Shown here piece after piece: positions 37,383 through 37,409 of a stretch of 37,409 bases of DNA; the stretch's first letter is position 1; every line of letters begins with the position of its first letter. Origin of the DNA: Gemmatimonadales bacterium (lineage in GTDB: Bacteria; Gemmatimonadota; Glassbacteria; GWA2-58-10); NCBI GenBank assembly GCA_024278175.1, contig JAJRTS010000009.1, forward strand, positions 1-37,409. Reading direction: 5' to 3'. Made by a program: the position numbers and the translations under genes. The notes under the pieces were generated by a model that was given only the letters and a program-made list of their open reading frames with translations, made no database searches and was not told where the DNA came from.

Positions 37383-37409
37383 GCGTTTTGCTCTGCCGAC
37401 AAATAAAAA

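Noticed and set aside
1-37409. CRISPR arrays, tRNA or rRNA genes, tandem repeats
   Set aside because: No regularly spaced repeat, no T-loop GGTTCRANTCC with matching acceptor arms, and no rRNA-like segment was seen in any gap.

Overview
The window is a GC-rich stretch of chromosome from an uncultivated-type, outer-membrane-bearing bacterium. An LptD-type LPS-assembly protein, TatC, lipoproteins with clear lipoboxes and a PpiD-like folding factor indicate a diderm cell. Two GWxTD-domain proteins, a DUF6599 lipoprotein, Asp-box repeat and parallel beta-helix secreted proteins and a dockerin-tailed protein fit the FCB/Gemmatimonadota/Latescibacterota-like candidate phyla better than Proteobacteria. 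This placement is inference from gene content; no rRNA or ribosomal protein is present. Many genes appear to start with GTG or TTG, so several starts were set by ribosome-binding sites.

Layout. 1-4.3 kb: partial mazG (-), divergent tatC, then an lptD-like gene overlapping tatC. 4.4-5.8 kb: a class-III aminotransferase (-) behind a near-consensus promoter. 6.0-7.1 kb: a structured leader ahead of a sugar-nucleotide epimerase. 7.3-9.7 kb: a secreted 12-Asp-box protein, followed by a 241-bp MITE-like element. 10.0-12.6 kb: a two-gene redox operon (Tat-type DUF362 lipoprotein plus a NapH-NapG-like polyferredoxin fusion). 12.8-18.2 kb: GWxTD, GWxTD, DUF6599 and an anchored protein of unknown function. 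18.3-21.7 kb: peptide-type ABC binding protein and two permeases, without ATPases. 21.7-24.7 kb: a small basic protein (-), a YggT protein, a beta-helix protein and a MacB/FtsX-type permease (-). 24.9-28.4 kb: polyprenyl synthase, ApbE flavin transferase, NusG-II protein, Gx transporter, DUF4321; the first four resemble part of the flavin-based extracellular electron transfer locus of Gram-positive bacteria. 28.4-31.2 kb: a PAS-GGEEF diguanylate cyclase and a PpiD-like protein (-). 31.8-35.7 kb: TPR protein, aroQ, efp, accB, accC. 36.3-37.4 kb: a cohesin-like/dockerin secreted protein.

How it fits together. Much of the window serves the envelope: LPS assembly, Tat export, periplasmic folding and secreted proteins. 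Two clusters handle extracytoplasmic redox chemistry: DUF362/NapHG, and ApbE/NusG-II/Gx with a quinone-tail synthase. TatC and ApbE offer plausible export and flavinylation links.

The most unusual signals are non-coding. Two homologous ~118-nt structured elements, each ending in a U-run 30-40 nt before an unrelated start codon (epimerase and efp), show compensatory base changes and two mutually exclusive pairings. Three different candidate non-autonomous mobile elements with terminal inverted repeats lie at 9734-9974, 31285-31540 (TTAA-flanked) and 35722-35879. The last overlaps the accC stop codon.
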